64,000 bases of DNA, from the NCBI GenBank assembly GCA_026415355.1, contig JAOAHF010000002.1:80365-144364 (forward strand), in the 5' to 3' direction. Below the pieces are notes generated by a model, which had not been told where the DNA came from, searched no databases, and was given only the letters and a program-made list of their open reading frames with translations. Shown in pieces: positions 28,943 to 39,051 of this stretch. The DNA comes from Brevinematales bacterium (lineage in GTDB: Bacteria > Spirochaetota > Brevinematia > DTOW01). Position numbers and translations under genes: made by a program. How positions within the stretch are numbered: the first letter of the stretch is position 1; each line of letters begins with the position of its first letter.

Positions 28943-29672
28943 TCTAATAATATCAATCAACATCTATGCATTCAACAACTACAATACGGTTACACTATCT
29001 AGTGGGTTTTCGGATATAAGAAAATATATTCAACTAGAAGTAGGCATAGAGTATAACAACATATTAGTTAATGCTTTGTTCAATTTATCAGATTATGGAT
29101 CCTTTAAAAACTACTATTTAGTAAACCCTAGTTACTACATTTACGAAGGAGAAAACAACCTATATGACATCATAACGATACTAGATAGTGGCTTTAAATT
29201 CAACAAAATTTCAGTTTTAGGTAGAATTGAAATAAATGGTGTAAGCTTTCAAACTCAAATAATTAAGCTGAGTTGCGGACTTAACACTAGTTTTGAAATC
29301 ACTAAAAACCTAAAAGCTGGAATTGATATTAGCAAACTAAATCTATTTTATCCAAACTTAGACTTGAAATGTTATCTTGAGTTCGTAAGCAGTGAATTCT
29401 TACAAAAGTTATGCATTTCAATGTTTAAAACTCAACTAAGCTATCCAACAATACAGATATTTTCAGAAATCAGAATAGTAGACATTAATTACACTAAACT
29501 AAACGTAGGATTTGGATATAACGGAGTATTCGGTGGATATCATCTTTATCCTTACATTACAAAAATAAAAATATTCATTCCACTGGATATAACACTAGGA
29601 TTGGAAGTGAGGTTTTCACAAAACCTCTTTGAAAATAAAATTTTCATATCCTATGAACCCTTAGATGAATAG
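28917..29672 (+). CDS. Exported beta-rich protein of unknown function
   Basis: A 251-residue protein with a signal peptide (IIAIIFSLIISINIYA). The mature part has alternating hydrophobic strands ending in an aromatic or acidic terminus (FISYEPLDE), which resembles a small outer-membrane barrel. It starts inside the 3' end of purL (26-base overlap) and ends inside the 3' end of the oppositely oriented oxidoreductase (12-base overlap), so both edges are tightly packed. No family was recognised. Confidence 0.65.
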   Translation: MHIIAIIFSLIISINIYAFNNYNTVTLSSGFSDIRKYIQLEVGIEYNNILVNALFNLSDYGSFKNYYLVNPSYYIYEGENNLYDIITILDSGFKFNKISVLGRIEINGVSFQTQIIKLSCGLNTSFEITKNLKAGIDISKLNLFYPNLDLKCYLEFVSSEFLQKLCISMFKTQLSYPTIQIFSEIRIVDINYTKLNVGFGYNGVFGGYHLYPYITKIKIFIPLDITLGLEVRFSQNLFENKIFISYEPLDE

Positions 29673-32126
29673 GTTAAGATTCGAGTTCGAAGCATTTGCT
29701 ATATATGTTGCAACACCTCCAACTTTTATGCCATCAATCAACTCTTCTTTTTTTATACCCATAACATCCATAGACATCTGACAAGCAACTATTTCAACTC
29801 CACTTTTCATAGCATTCTGTATAAGTTCTTCGAGTGTAGCAATATTTTTTTTCTTCATGATCCATCTTATGATCTTAGGCCCAATACCAAACATATTCAT
29901 TTTAGATAGCTTGAGATCTTTGGTACCCTTAGGTAACATAATACCAAACATTCTTGATACAAGATCTTTCTCAACTTTTACTTTAGAATCTCTTTTGAGT
30001 GCGTTTAGCCCCCAGAAAGTGAAAAACATAGACACTTTCTTACCAGCAGACAAAGCACCATTAGCTATGATAAACGACGCTATTAATCTATCTAGATCAT
30101 CATCAAAAACTATTATAGTAGCAGAATCGCTGTTTGAAACAACCCTTGTATCAGAGATAGTTTGTTGAGAAGATTTTTCTAAAATTGCCTCTATAACACC
30201 TTTTTCTTGCTTTATAGATAAGAGTTTATTACCTGTTACATCAGCCCAAGCCTTTACATCATTAGCAAAACCAGGATCAGTTGCTTTTATTACTAATCTC
30301 GCTCCTCTAGGAACTCTATCTACCGTCTCCCTTAGCTTAAGTATAGGACCTGGACACTGAAGCCCACAAGCATCAACTTCAACTACCATACCATTACCTT
30401 CTTTCAACGGTTCCTGAGTTACAAGATCAGATAAATCAACTCTATAGCCAGCAAATATATCTTCATTACCCTGCTTTTGAGTCACAACTTCATAAGTTTT
30501 ATAACCACCTGTAAAATTATAGACTTCTTCAAAACCGTGCTGATATAAAATTCTACACGCAACATAAGCTCTAAGTCCAACTCCACAATATACAACTATC
30601 TTTTTGTCTCTTGGTAATTTATCAATATTGTTTCTTATTTCATCAACTGGTATATTAACAGCACCATCAATATGTCCCAAATCGTACTCATCCTTTGTCC
30701 TTACATCGAGAACAAAAATGTTTGATCTATCACTACTTAAAAATTCATCCCACGTTATTATTTTCTGCTTACCAGTTAGAACATTTTCAGCAACATAACC
30801 TGCTATATTAACAGGATCCTTAGCCGACGAATATGGTGGAGCATAAGCATGATCAAGATCAACCAAATCATATACGGTCAATCCTGCCTGTATAGCAGTA
30901 GATAAAACGTCTATTCTCTTATCAACTCCCTCATAACCAACTGCTTGAGCACCAAGTATCTTCCCATCATCAGGAGAAAATATAAGCTTAATAGACATAG
31001 GTAAAGCGCCAGGATAGTATCCAGCATGTGATGAAGGATGGATTATAATATACTTGTAAGGTATTCCTTCTCTTCTAAGTAGCTTCTCTGTTGCACCAGT
31101 AACAGCAACAGTTATGTCAAAAACTTTAGCAATTGCAGTACCTATTGAACCTTTGTACTTTCTCTTGTTGTTAAAAACAATGTTGTCCGCAACAATTCTA
31201 CCCTGTAAATTAGCAGGCCATGCTAAAGGAATACCTATTCTCTTCTTTATTACAGGGTGGTAAACTTCAATAGCATCACCTATAGCATATATATCAGGAT
31301 CAGAAGTTTGTAAATAATCGTTAACAACTATGTGCCCCCTCTCCCCCAATTCAAGACCTGCTTCTTTCGCTAATTTACTTTCAGGCCTAACACCAATAGA
31401 AAGAATTACCATATCAACCGTTAATTTCCTACCACTGCTTAGATTAACAGATATTCTACCATCAATTTCTTTATCAAAACTAGCTACACTATCTTTTAGA
31501 TAAAACTCAACGTTTTTAGTCTTGAGATGTTGATGAACTAAAGCAGCCATTTCAAAATCAATAACCCCCATAACTTGTTCCATAGCCTCAACAATAGTAA
31601 CCAAAATACCTCTGTGTGATAGGTTTTCAGCCATCTCAAGACCTATAAATCCCGCTCCAACTATAACGGCTCTACGAGGCTTATTTAAATCAATAAAATC
31701 CTTTATCTTATCAGTATCCTTTATATCCCTAAGGGTAAATATGTTAGATAAATCTATACCAGGTATAGGCGGTTTGACAGGTATAGCACCAGGCGATAAA
31801 ACAAGTTTATCATACTTCTCAGTATATTCATTACCAGTCCTTAAGTCCTTAACCAAAACTTCTTTCTTATCTCTATCTATTTTTAAAACTTCACTCCTAG
31901 TCCTAATATCAACATTAAACCTCTTAACAAAACCTTCAACAGTCTGAACTAGCAAATTCTCTCTCTCTTTTATAACTCCTCCTATGTAATAAGGTAAACC
32001 GCAGTTTGCATAAGATATATAATCTCCTCTCTCAAAAACTACTATCTCAGCACTCTCATCAAGTCTCCTTAGTCTAGCAGCTACAGACATTCCACCTGCA
32101 ACTCCACCAACTATAACACACTTCAT
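29661..32126 (-). CDS. CoA-disulfide reductase/rhodanese/TusA/DsrE fusion
   Basis: An 821-residue multidomain sulfur enzyme. Residues 1-450 are a flavin pyridine-nucleotide disulfide oxidoreductase of the CoADR/NADH oxidase group, with a single active Cys in SYANCGLPYYIGG (Cys42) and FAD and NAD GxGxxG sites. Residues about 460-560 are a rhodanese with VYCGVGLRAYVACR (active Cys). Residues about 585-655 are a TusA unit (DACGLQCPGPILKL, with its sulfur-carrying Cys). The remainder (about 670-821) is a DsrE/peroxiredoxin-like unit ending in CQMSMDVMG. Such fusions are thought to move sulfane sulfur and reduce CoA disulfides or persulfides. The start at 32126 is set by GGAGGGATAGT; upstream in-frame codons are poor. 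It is monocistronic. Confidence 0.9.
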   Translation of the reverse strand: MKCVIVGGVAGGMSVAARLRRLDESAEIVVFERGDYISYANCGLPYYIGGVIKERENLLVQTVEGFVKRFNVDIRTRSEVLKIDRDKKEVLVKDLRTGNEYTEKYDKLVLSPGAIPVKPPIPGIDLSNIFTLRDIKDTDKIKDFIDLNKPRRAVIVGAGFIGLEMAENLSHRGILVTIVEAMEQVMGVIDFEMAALVHQHLKTKNVEFYLKDSVASFDKEIDGRISVNLSSGRKLTVDMVILSIGVRPESKLAKEAGLELGERGHIVVNDYLQTSDPDIYAIGDAIEVYHPVIKKRIGIPLAWPANLQGRIVADNIVFNNKRKYKGSIGTAIAKVFDITVAVTGATEKLLRREGIPYKYIIIHPSSHAGYYPGALPMSIKLIFSPDDGKILGAQAVGYEGVDKRIDVLSTAIQAGLTVYDLVDLDHAYAPPYSSAKDPVNIAGYVAENVLTGKQKIITWDEFLSSDRSNIFVLDVRTKDEYDLGHIDGAVNIPVDEIRNNIDKLPRDKKIVVYCGVGLRAYVACRILYQHGFEEVYNFTGGYKTYEVVTQKQGNEDIFAGYRVDLSDLVTQEPLKEGNGMVVEVDACGLQCPGPILKLRETVDRVPRGARLVIKATDPGFANDVKAWADVTGNKLLSIKQEKGVIEAILEKSSQQTISDTRVVSNSDSATIIVFDDDLDRLIASFIIANGALSAGKKVSMFFTFWGLNALKRDSKVKVEKDLVSRMFGIMLPKGTKDLKLSKMNMFGIGPKIIRWIMKKKNIATLEELIQNAMKSGVEIVACQMSMDVMGIKKEELIDGIKVGGVATYIANASNSNLNLFI

Positions 32127-32363
32127 ACTATCCCTCCATAAACTCCTACCAGTATATAGTATATGATAATATAACTTAAAATAAAGTTTACAACAACAAA
32201 TCACATTATTATTAAAAACATCACAGCTCAAAATTAAGAATTTTCTAAACTTCAACCAGCTTATGAATAAATTTTACATTTCATCACTAACATGAAGAAT
32301 AACTTGAAAAAACTAAATCAGGATATAAAATCTTTAATATAAAAATCACCCAGAGAAAAAGCT
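32127..32363. other. Divergent intergenic region with folC promoter
   Basis: Divergent spacer. On the plus strand TTGAAA (about 32304), a 16-base spacer and TAAAAT precede folC with a leader of roughly 25 bases. Nothing else is seen. Confidence 0.45.
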
Positions 32364-33644
32364 ATGTCAGAGACAAATTATCACAAAACGCTTGAATACA
32401 TATATACCCTTACAGACTTCGAAAACTCCAGAAGGTTCAAAAATATTACAGGTTTTCAGAATGTTGAAAAAACCCTTGATTTACTCAGTATAAACTACAA
32501 ATCCAAAAACATAATACATGTAGCAGGTACAAAAGGTAAAGGAACTGTCTCGTACTTTTGTAGTTATTTAATGTCAAAATTCCTCAAACAAGAAGTAGGT
32601 TTATATACATCTCCACATCTTTTGAGTGTAAATGAAAGGATATCTATTTTAGAAAACGGTATTAAAAGAGATATCTCTAATGAAGACTTCTCAGAAATAG
32701 CCACAATAGTAAGGGAAGTTATTGAGAAAAATAATATAGAACTAACAACTTTTGACTTTCTGACTGTTATGGCTATGGTATATTTCGAGAATAAAGGAAT
32801 CCACGACATAGTTTTAGAAGTAGGGCTTGGTGGCAGACTTGACTCAACAAACTTTTGTACTCCGAAAGTATCAGTCATCACGCTTATAGACTACGATCAT
32901 GCAAATGTACTAGGTAAAACACTAGATAAAATAGCATATGAAAAAGCAGGTATAATAAAACCCAATATCCCAGTAGTATCATCTAGTCAGAGAAAAAGCG
33001 CTAGGAAAACAATAGAGGAAGTATCAAGAATTAAAAACTGTGAACTAACATTCATAAATGATATTTACAAAATACTAAAAACGGAGGTAAACTCCGAAGG
33101 AACAATAGCAACTGTAAAACATATACCAAGTGAGAATGTTTTCAACATTTCTACAACCATGATAGGTAAGCATTTCGTAGAGAATATATTAGTATCGTAC
33201 GAGGCAGTAAGAAAAATTTTTGATATACCAGCACATTACATACAATCATTACCTGTCAGAATAAAAGGTAGATTTGATATCCTAAAACTAAGACCACTAA
33301 TAGTTTTTGACGTAGCTCACTCCCCAAAATCTGTAAATGCCGTAATAGAAAACTACTTAAAAATACTTAACTATGATAAATTTAAACTAATCGCTTCATT
33401 TATGAATGACAAAGATATAAAAAGAATATCAAAAGTTATTGGTAAATACAGAAATTACATACAAAAAGTAGAAATAATAAAACAAACTAGCTCAGATGGA
33501 AGTAATACTCTAAAATCAGAACTTTCAGAAATAGGATTTAGAAACATATCAGTCTCCGACCAAGTAAATTGTGAAAACATAAACACACTAATAATAGGTA
33601 GCTTCAGATTGTACGAAAATGTAATTAATGAACTTGGCATGTAA
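32364..33644 (+). CDS. folC: Folylpolyglutamate synthase/dihydrofolate synthase
   Basis: A 426-residue Mur-ligase-like enzyme that joins glutamate to folates. The ATP loop is HVAGTKGKGTVSYF, followed by YTSPHLLSVNERI, and VGLGGRLDSTNF. The C-terminal region has FDVAHSPKSV, which matches the DxAHNP motif of FolC. It is a single gene with its own promoter. It converges with the DUF255 gene across 112 bases. Confidence 0.93.
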   Translation: MSETNYHKTLEYIYTLTDFENSRRFKNITGFQNVEKTLDLLSINYKSKNIIHVAGTKGKGTVSYFCSYLMSKFLKQEVGLYTSPHLLSVNERISILENGIKRDISNEDFSEIATIVREVIEKNNIELTTFDFLTVMAMVYFENKGIHDIVLEVGLGGRLDSTNFCTPKVSVITLIDYDHANVLGKTLDKIAYEKAGIIKPNIPVVSSSQRKSARKTIEEVSRIKNCELTFINDIYKILKTEVNSEGTIATVKHIPSENVFNISTTMIGKHFVENILVSYEAVRKIFDIPAHYIQSLPVRIKGRFDILKLRPLIVFDVAHSPKSVNAVIENYLKILNYDKFKLIASFMNDKDIKRISKVIGKYRNYIQKVEIIKQTSSDGSNTLKSELSEIGFRNISVSDQVNCENINTLIIGSFRLYENVINELGM

Positions 33645-33756
33645 ATACTTTAGCGCTTTTTGCAAAGCTAGCATTATAAACTAAATATATTCAAAAAAAA
33701 TCAAAGAAAGATACAAATCTTCCATCTCTTGAAATATCCAGCAACACTAGAAATCT

Positions 33757-35775
33757 TCAACAATTCCTAATTCTCGATATTACATCATCAACATCTTGAA
33801 CTTCTGGTAAACAAGTTTTACCTCTACACACGAAAAATCCTTTACCTTTAATGCTACTAAAAATTCCTGATACACTATTCAGGTAACCACTCTTTAAGAG
33901 TATTAGAGTATTTGTCGGAAAGCACTTTACTATCTTAATAGCATCCTTTACATCCTTATCAACGACAATTACTTTGTTTAGTTCTCTCATCCAAAGGTTT
34001 ATCGAGTAAAGTAGAAATGTAAAACTCAAAAGTGATGAAATAAAGTAAGAATATGAAATATCTACAGTTCTCTGAATAACATTCTCAAGTAAACTATCAC
34101 AAATTATGTTATAAAGTATAACAACGTTTCTAAGCATAACAGAATTTCCAGAAGGATACGAAGAATCAGAAAATTCTTTAGTTTTTATAGGTAATTCATA
34201 ACTATTCGAGATAAAAAAACCACCGCTTTTACTATCAAAGAATTTTTCAATACCTTTTTTAGTAATTTCAATCGCATACTGAAGATATCTATCATCGAAA
34301 GTCGCTTGGTAAAGCTGAAAAAGTCCCATAGCCAAAAAGGCATAGTCATCAAGCATTCCTTCAACTGCCACCTCACCATCACAATATCTGTGATACAAGT
34401 TTCCATCTAAATAAAGTCTTGAAATTATGAACTCAGCAGCCTTTTTAGAAGTTTCTATCATATCTTCTCTGTCCAAAAGAATTCCTGCCAAAGCAAGAGC
34501 AAATATAACCATGCCATTCCAATCTGTTAGTACCTTATTATCTTTTAATGGTTTAGATCTCTTATCTCTCTCCAACCTTAATCTACTAATTAAGGACTTA
34601 ATCCTAAGATATTCATCATATCTCAAACTATCTACATAACGCTTCTTAAAAACCAAAACATTTTTACCAGTTTTCTTTTTGGTTGCTTCTTCAAGAAAAT
34701 TACCATCATCCTCAAGATAAAAGTAATCATAAAAAAACAAATAGCTATCCTCAAGCAAAAACTTTATCTCATCAGTACTCCAAGTGTAGTATTCACCTTC
34801 AAAACCATTACTCTCAGCATCTTCAGATGATAAAAATCCACCTTCCCTATCTAAAAGATTAGAAATCAGATATTCAAAAATCTCAATGACAGTCTGTTTC
34901 AATAATTCATCATGCGTAAGATCATAAAATAACGAATATGCAACAATTCCAAACGCTTGATCATATAACATTTTTTCAAAGTGTGGCAATATCCAATACA
35001 CATCCGTTGAATATCTATGAAATCCTCCTCCAACCTGATCATAAATACCACCTAACCTAATCTCTCTTAGCACCCTTAACGATTTTCTCATCAATTTTTC
35101 ATCCTTATTTGCCTTAAGATAATCATATATCAAAATAAAGTTGTGGAAAGTAGGAAATTTACGAGAATTAGGATTTTCAACCGTTAGATAATATTCTAAC
35201 AACTCTTCAATAGTCTTGCTTGAGACAGAGTATATATTTGTATCGATAGTCACCATCTCATGATTGTTGAAGTATTTATCCAAAAGATAAATTATGTTAT
35301 TAGAGGAATTTAATATTTCATCTCTTCTTGATATCCAAACATTATAGATTGTTTTTAGAAGATCCACTATGCCCATTACTCCGTATTTTGTATATCTTGG
35401 GATATAAGTCGTTGCAAAAAATGGTTTTCTATCAGACGTCAAAAACACATTAAGAGGCCATCCTCCACTACCATTAATCATCAGGCACACATTCATGCAC
35501 AGATTGTCAATATCAGGTCTCTCTTCCCTATCAACTTTGACAGGGATATAATACTCATTCAATACTTTAGCAACCTCTTCATCTTCAAATGACTCTCGTT
35601 CCATAACATGACACCAATGACAAGAAGAATAACCTATTGACAAAAATATTGGTTTATCTTCTTTTTTAGCCTTTTCAAAAGCTTCCTCTCCCCACGGATA
35701 CCAGTCAACAGGATTATAAGCGTGCTGTAGAAGGTATGGACTTTTCTCATTTATCAACCTATTAGGATTCTTCAT
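33757..35775 (-). CDS. Thioredoxin-domain (DUF255/SPATA20, YyaL-type) protein
   Basis: A 672-residue cytosolic protein. The N-terminal signature [18 protein letters not shown] and the active-site SSCHWCHVM (Cys52 and Cys55) belong to the DUF255 thioredoxin-like domain. The rest is an (alpha/alpha)6-barrel like glycoside hydrolases or N-acylglucosamine epimerases (for example [22 protein letters not shown]-type). Such proteins are widespread and their function is not settled. A leaderless promoter lies directly upstream. The C-terminus ends in [13 protein letters not shown], a region conserved in the family. Confidence 0.9.
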   Translation of the reverse strand: MKNPNRLINEKSPYLLQHAYNPVDWYPWGEEAFEKAKKEDKPIFLSIGYSSCHWCHVMERESFEDEEVAKVLNEYYIPVKVDREERPDIDNLCMNVCLMINGSGGWPLNVFLTSDRKPFFATTYIPRYTKYGVMGIVDLLKTIYNVWISRRDEILNSSNNIIYLLDKYFNNHEMVTIDTNIYSVSSKTIEELLEYYLTVENPNSRKFPTFHNFILIYDYLKANKDEKLMRKSLRVLREIRLGGIYDQVGGGFHRYSTDVYWILPHFEKMLYDQAFGIVAYSLFYDLTHDELLKQTVIEIFEYLISNLLDREGGFLSSEDAESNGFEGEYYTWSTDEIKFLLEDSYLFFYDYFYLEDDGNFLEEATKKKTGKNVLVFKKRYVDSLRYDEYLRIKSLISRLRLERDKRSKPLKDNKVLTDWNGMVIFALALAGILLDREDMIETSKKAAEFIISRLYLDGNLYHRYCDGEVAVEGMLDDYAFLAMGLFQLYQATFDDRYLQYAIEITKKGIEKFFDSKSGGFFISNSYELPIKTKEFSDSSYPSGNSVMLRNVVILYNIICDSLLENVIQRTVDISYSYFISSLLSFTFLLYSINLWMRELNKVIVVDKDVKDAIKIVKCFPTNTLILLKSGYLNSVSGIFSSIKGKGFFVCRGKTCLPEVQDVDDVISRIRNC

Positions 35776-35781
35776 TCTTAA

Positions 35782-35809
35782 AATATACTAAATTAGTGGG
35801 AATAATCAA
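35782..35809 (-). promoter_or_regulatory. Promoter giving a leaderless transcript
   Basis: On the minus strand, TTGATT (35809-35804), a 16-base spacer, TATATT (35787-35782) and 6 bases to the ATG at 35775. No ribosome binding site. Confidence 0.5.
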
Positions 35810-35970
35810 CACAAAAGGCATTTTAAATACTATAATCACCTACTACTGGATAATAAAGTAAAACAAACTAATCGCACATATACTACTTTTTAGCAAAAAA
35901 CCGATAAGAAAAACATCCTAAATTCAGATAAGTTTGATAAAACATCTGACATTACAATTAAATGCTATAT

Positions 35971-36042
35971 GAGCCGTGCTGGACTCGAACCAGCGACACC
36001 CGGCTTAAAAGGCCGGTGCTCTACCACCTGAGCTAACGGCTC
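35971..36042 (-). tRNA. tRNA-Lys (anticodon TTT)
   Basis: A 72-base cloverleaf with a perfect 7-bp acceptor (GAGCCGT/ACGGCTC), D-arm GCTCAGGTGGTAGAGC, anticodon stem CCGGC/GCCGG with loop CTTTTAA, and T-arm GCTGGTTCGAGTCCAGC. The CCA end is not encoded. On the minus strand TTGAAA (36086-36081), an 18-base spacer and TATATT (36062-36057) form its promoter. Confidence 0.96.
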
Positions 36043-36144
36043 AACTTTTCTATATAAATATATTAAACTATCACCCTTTCTTTCAACTTGAGTCAAAAAA
36101 ACTATTAAAAAATTCCCTAAAGTAAATTTTTTAGATTAAGTTAG

Positions 36145-36181
36145 TAGAAAAAATAATTTCTAAAATAGTATAATTTTCCTG
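36145..36181 (+). promoter_or_regulatory. -10 box close to start codon (leaderless candidate)
   Basis: TATAAT at 36169-36174 stands exactly 7 bases before the ATG at 36182. The -35 is weak (TAGAAA at 36145-36150, 18-base spacer). The layout matches the other leaderless promoters. Confidence 0.5.
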
Positions 36182-37855
36182 ATGTCCGACCTTGATAAAA
36201 CAAGATCAAACATAGGAGCAGATAACTTAGATAGAGAAACTAGAGAAAAGTTATTCAAAGAATTTGTAAAAAGTGGCGGCAAAGTTTTAACTGAAAGAGA
36301 AATACTAAGACAAAAGGCAAAAGAACAAATACGAAAAGAAAAAGAAGGAAAAAGAGAAGAAGTACTTCAACAATATTCAAAGCAACAAAAAATCCAAATA
36401 CTTCAAAAAACAACTATATCTCAAAATAGAACTACATCACATAAACAATTACCAAAACCATCTTTTATCGACAGAATAAAAGTATTCTTAAACGCGTATT
36501 TACAGAGTACAATTAAATTAAATGGTTACATCAAGAGAAAATTTTTCGAAACACTCGTCAAAGAAATACCGACATCATTCTTCGATTTAAGAATAATAAG
36601 CTACTTACTAACACAAAAAGATGAAAAGTTAACTCTAGCTGTTAAAAAAAGTTTGAACGCACTAAACCCTATAGGCTTTGAATTAATATATAGACTTTCT
36701 GAGTTTCCAAATAATGAAATATTTGAAAAAATCGAACGGATATACAAACTATACGCTCAAACGAAGGAAACAACAAAACCAGAAGAGTTAAAAGACTTCA
36801 TAAGATATGTATTCAAAAAACTATACCTTATGTATCCTTATAAAGATCAAGTAAAAGTACTAATTTCAACAGGACTTAGAGCAATTCACAACTATATACC
36901 CAAAAATGATTTCCAAAAAACTGAAAAACTATTTTACAGAAACTGGGAATTTCTGTACGTAGATTTTTTCCCAAAGATCAAATGTATTGTCGAATTGATG
37001 CTCGGAAGAGAACAAACTTTTAACTCAGAAGAACTTCTAAAGTTCATAGACATAAAGGAAGAAGAAACCATAGGATACTTAACAGAAAAAGTTGGTATTT
37101 CAAAAATAGAAGAAAAACCACCTGATGATAAAAAACAAGAAATACAACCACAAAAAGACAAAGCATCTCCTATTGACGAAGGAATAGAGTTTATAAACTC
37201 AATAAATATAAAGAAAATTCAAGATAAACTTAAGAGAAAAAATATATATGTTGAATACAACGATAAGATTTCTATAACAGAAGCCTTAATTGAATTTTAC
37301 GAAACTAACATATACCCTATCTTAGTACTAAAAGCTAAGTATAACGTTATATTCGATGTAGTCAAAACAATTGATATAAAAAAAGAGCTTGATGACAGCT
37401 ATATCAACATAACAAGCATAAAAAGCAGAATAAATGAGTATTACAAAATTATTGAGGATTACAAAAACATAGAATCAGATATAATGATACCAATTACCAG
37501 GAAATCAGGTCTTCTAAACACAAGAAGTATAGAGAAAGCAAAATTATCGTATGAAATACGAAAGGATATATCTGAATTCTTTATCAGGATAGAAAATATA
37601 CTAAATACGGTTATAAAAGATTATGAAAATAACAAGACAATACTATCAAACCCTGACGAAATAATAGAATTCAAAGTTGACAAAATAAAGGATATAGAAG
37701 TTGAAAAGAATGTTTTTGATGGAGAAAAAGTTATTGATGCATTATATAGAATACATAGAATCATTTCAGGCATCATATTTTTGCTAAAAGACGGTGACCT
37801 AGGTGGATCAAATGTAAAGCTGGAAAAACCCGTCTATTTGAGAATTGAATCATAA
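36182..37855 (+). CDS. Cytosolic protein of unknown function
   Basis: A 557-residue hydrophilic, Lys/Glu-rich, helix-dominated protein with no signal peptide or membrane segment. The first 100 residues look disordered and basic (ILRQKAKEQIRKEKEGKREE). Residues about 330-557 contain long helices (YKIIEDYKNIESDIM). No family was recognised. It is preceded by a leaderless promoter and its end overlaps the convergent SDR gene by 22 bases. Confidence 0.7.
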   Translation: MSDLDKTRSNIGADNLDRETREKLFKEFVKSGGKVLTEREILRQKAKEQIRKEKEGKREEVLQQYSKQQKIQILQKTTISQNRTTSHKQLPKPSFIDRIKVFLNAYLQSTIKLNGYIKRKFFETLVKEIPTSFFDLRIISYLLTQKDEKLTLAVKKSLNALNPIGFELIYRLSEFPNNEIFEKIERIYKLYAQTKETTKPEELKDFIRYVFKKLYLMYPYKDQVKVLISTGLRAIHNYIPKNDFQKTEKLFYRNWEFLYVDFFPKIKCIVELMLGREQTFNSEELLKFIDIKEEETIGYLTEKVGISKIEEKPPDDKKQEIQPQKDKASPIDEGIEFINSINIKKIQDKLKRKNIYVEYNDKISITEALIEFYETNIYPILVLKAKYNVIFDVVKTIDIKKELDDSYINITSIKSRINEYYKIIEDYKNIESDIMIPITRKSGLLNTRSIEKAKLSYEIRKDISEFFIRIENILNTVIKDYENNKTILSNPDEIIEFKVDKIKDIEVEKNVFDGEKVIDALYRIHRIISGIIFLLKDGDLGGSNVKLEKPVYLRIES

Positions 37856-38649
37856 AACTTATCAATTGATCCTCTAGGAGTTAGCCTCAAAACAAAATCC
37901 AAGATATAACCATAGGAAGGTACAAAATACCTCGGCTTAGTTTTTCTTTTATTTATTATTTTATATATCTTTTTAGCTACTATCTCTGGAATAGGAGATA
38001 CCTTCATACTATTCTCTAAAAACTTAAACATTTTTCTCGATATTCCAGAGTATACAGACACTTCTGAAAATCTTTCCAAATAACCCATAGCAATATTAGG
38101 CCAATTCGTATTAATACCACCAGGTGCTAACTCTACAACATCAACACCAAATTGTTTGACCTCATTTCTCAAAGCCAAAGACATAAAAGCAAAAGCAGAT
38201 TTAGAAGCAGAATACCAACTAAGTATAGGAGAAGGTATCAGTGAAGCAACAGATGTTATGTTTATTATTTTCCCTCCACCGTTTTGTCTCATAACAGGTA
38301 ACACAAACTGAATTAATCTAATTTGTGAAAAAAGATTGACTTCAAACTGTCTTCTGGCTTCCTCAATAGGTATGTCCTCAATCGCACCAGCAACACCATA
38401 ACCAGCATTATTAACAAGAACATCTATTCTCTTCTGCTCATTAACTATTCTATCCACAACTCTCTTCATACTATTCTCATCTTCTAAATCCATATAATCA
38501 ATTATAACACCAATTTCTCTTAAGTCTTGAGATTTTGATAAATCTCTACCAACACCATAGACAATAAATCCTTTTTTAGACAGAAACTTAGCAGTTTCTC
38601 TACCTATACCAGAAGTAGCACCTGTAATTAAAACAACTTTCTTTTCCAT
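37834..38649 (-). CDS. Short-chain dehydrogenase/reductase
   Basis: A 271-residue NAD(P)-dependent oxidoreductase. The cofactor loop is TGATSGIGRE, followed by VNNAGYGV, the catalytic Ser at ITSVASLIPS, and the YSASKSA Tyr-x3-Lys pair. GR in YGVGRD suggests NADPH preference. Substrate unknown; classical SDRs of this length reduce keto groups in lipids or sugars. GGAG lies ahead of the ATG. Confidence 0.93.
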   Translation of the reverse strand: MEKKVVLITGATSGIGRETAKFLSKKGFIVYGVGRDLSKSQDLREIGVIIDYMDLEDENSMKRVVDRIVNEQKRIDVLVNNAGYGVAGAIEDIPIEEARRQFEVNLFSQIRLIQFVLPVMRQNGGGKIINITSVASLIPSPILSWYSASKSAFAFMSLALRNEVKQFGVDVVELAPGGINTNWPNIAMGYLERFSEVSVYSGISRKMFKFLENSMKVSPIPEIVAKKIYKIINKRKTKPRYFVPSYGYILDFVLRLTPRGSIDKFYDSILK

Positions 38650-38868
38650 ATATCACTCCAGATTATAAAAAATTAATCTTCGAAAACAACATTGTCAAAA
38701 TCTTCTAAAAATAGAAATCAATCTGTCTTGTCTTCTACCAGAAAAGATTATAAAACTCAATTTATACTTAATAATTTCATAAAAAACTCTACTTTTTATA
38801 GAAAAACAACCTAAACAACTATGTTCAGGTAAATAGGAAGTTTATTGGAATCCTAAGATAAAAGAAGA
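38650..38868. other. Intergenic region downstream of rpmH
   Basis: A/T-rich spacer containing the 3' end of the yebC-rpmH transcript and the SDR promoter. No strong hairpin or other feature is visible. Confidence 0.4.
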
Positions 38869-39036
38869 TTATTTCTTATACTTTTCGTCTGAAACCGTAA
38901 GCTTCCATCTACCCTTTTGTCTTCTTCTTTTAAGTACTTTAAGACCACCTTTAGTTGAAATTCTAGCTAAGAAACCATGGGTTCTATATCTTTTAAGATT
39001 ACTAGGCTGATATGTTCTTTTAGTCTTAGAAGACAT
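38869..39036 (-). CDS. rpmH: 50S ribosomal protein L34
   Basis: A 55-residue basic protein with all L34 marks: [17 protein letters not shown], then [18 protein letters not shown]34 is usually 44-52 residues; this one has a short extra C-terminal tail ([10 protein letters not shown]). GGAGG stands ahead of the ATG. It follows yebC by 15 bases on the same strand, whereas in most bacteria rpmH lies beside rnpA and dnaA near the origin. Confidence 0.95.
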   Translation of the reverse strand: MSSKTKRTYQPSNLKRYRTHGFLARISTKGGLKVLKRRRQKGRWKLTVSDEKYKK

Positions 39037-39051
39037 AGTAACCTCCAAATA

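Noticed and set aside
30604..31947. Plus-strand frames opposite the four-domain sulfur enzyme
   Set aside because: They oppose a complete set of recognised domains.
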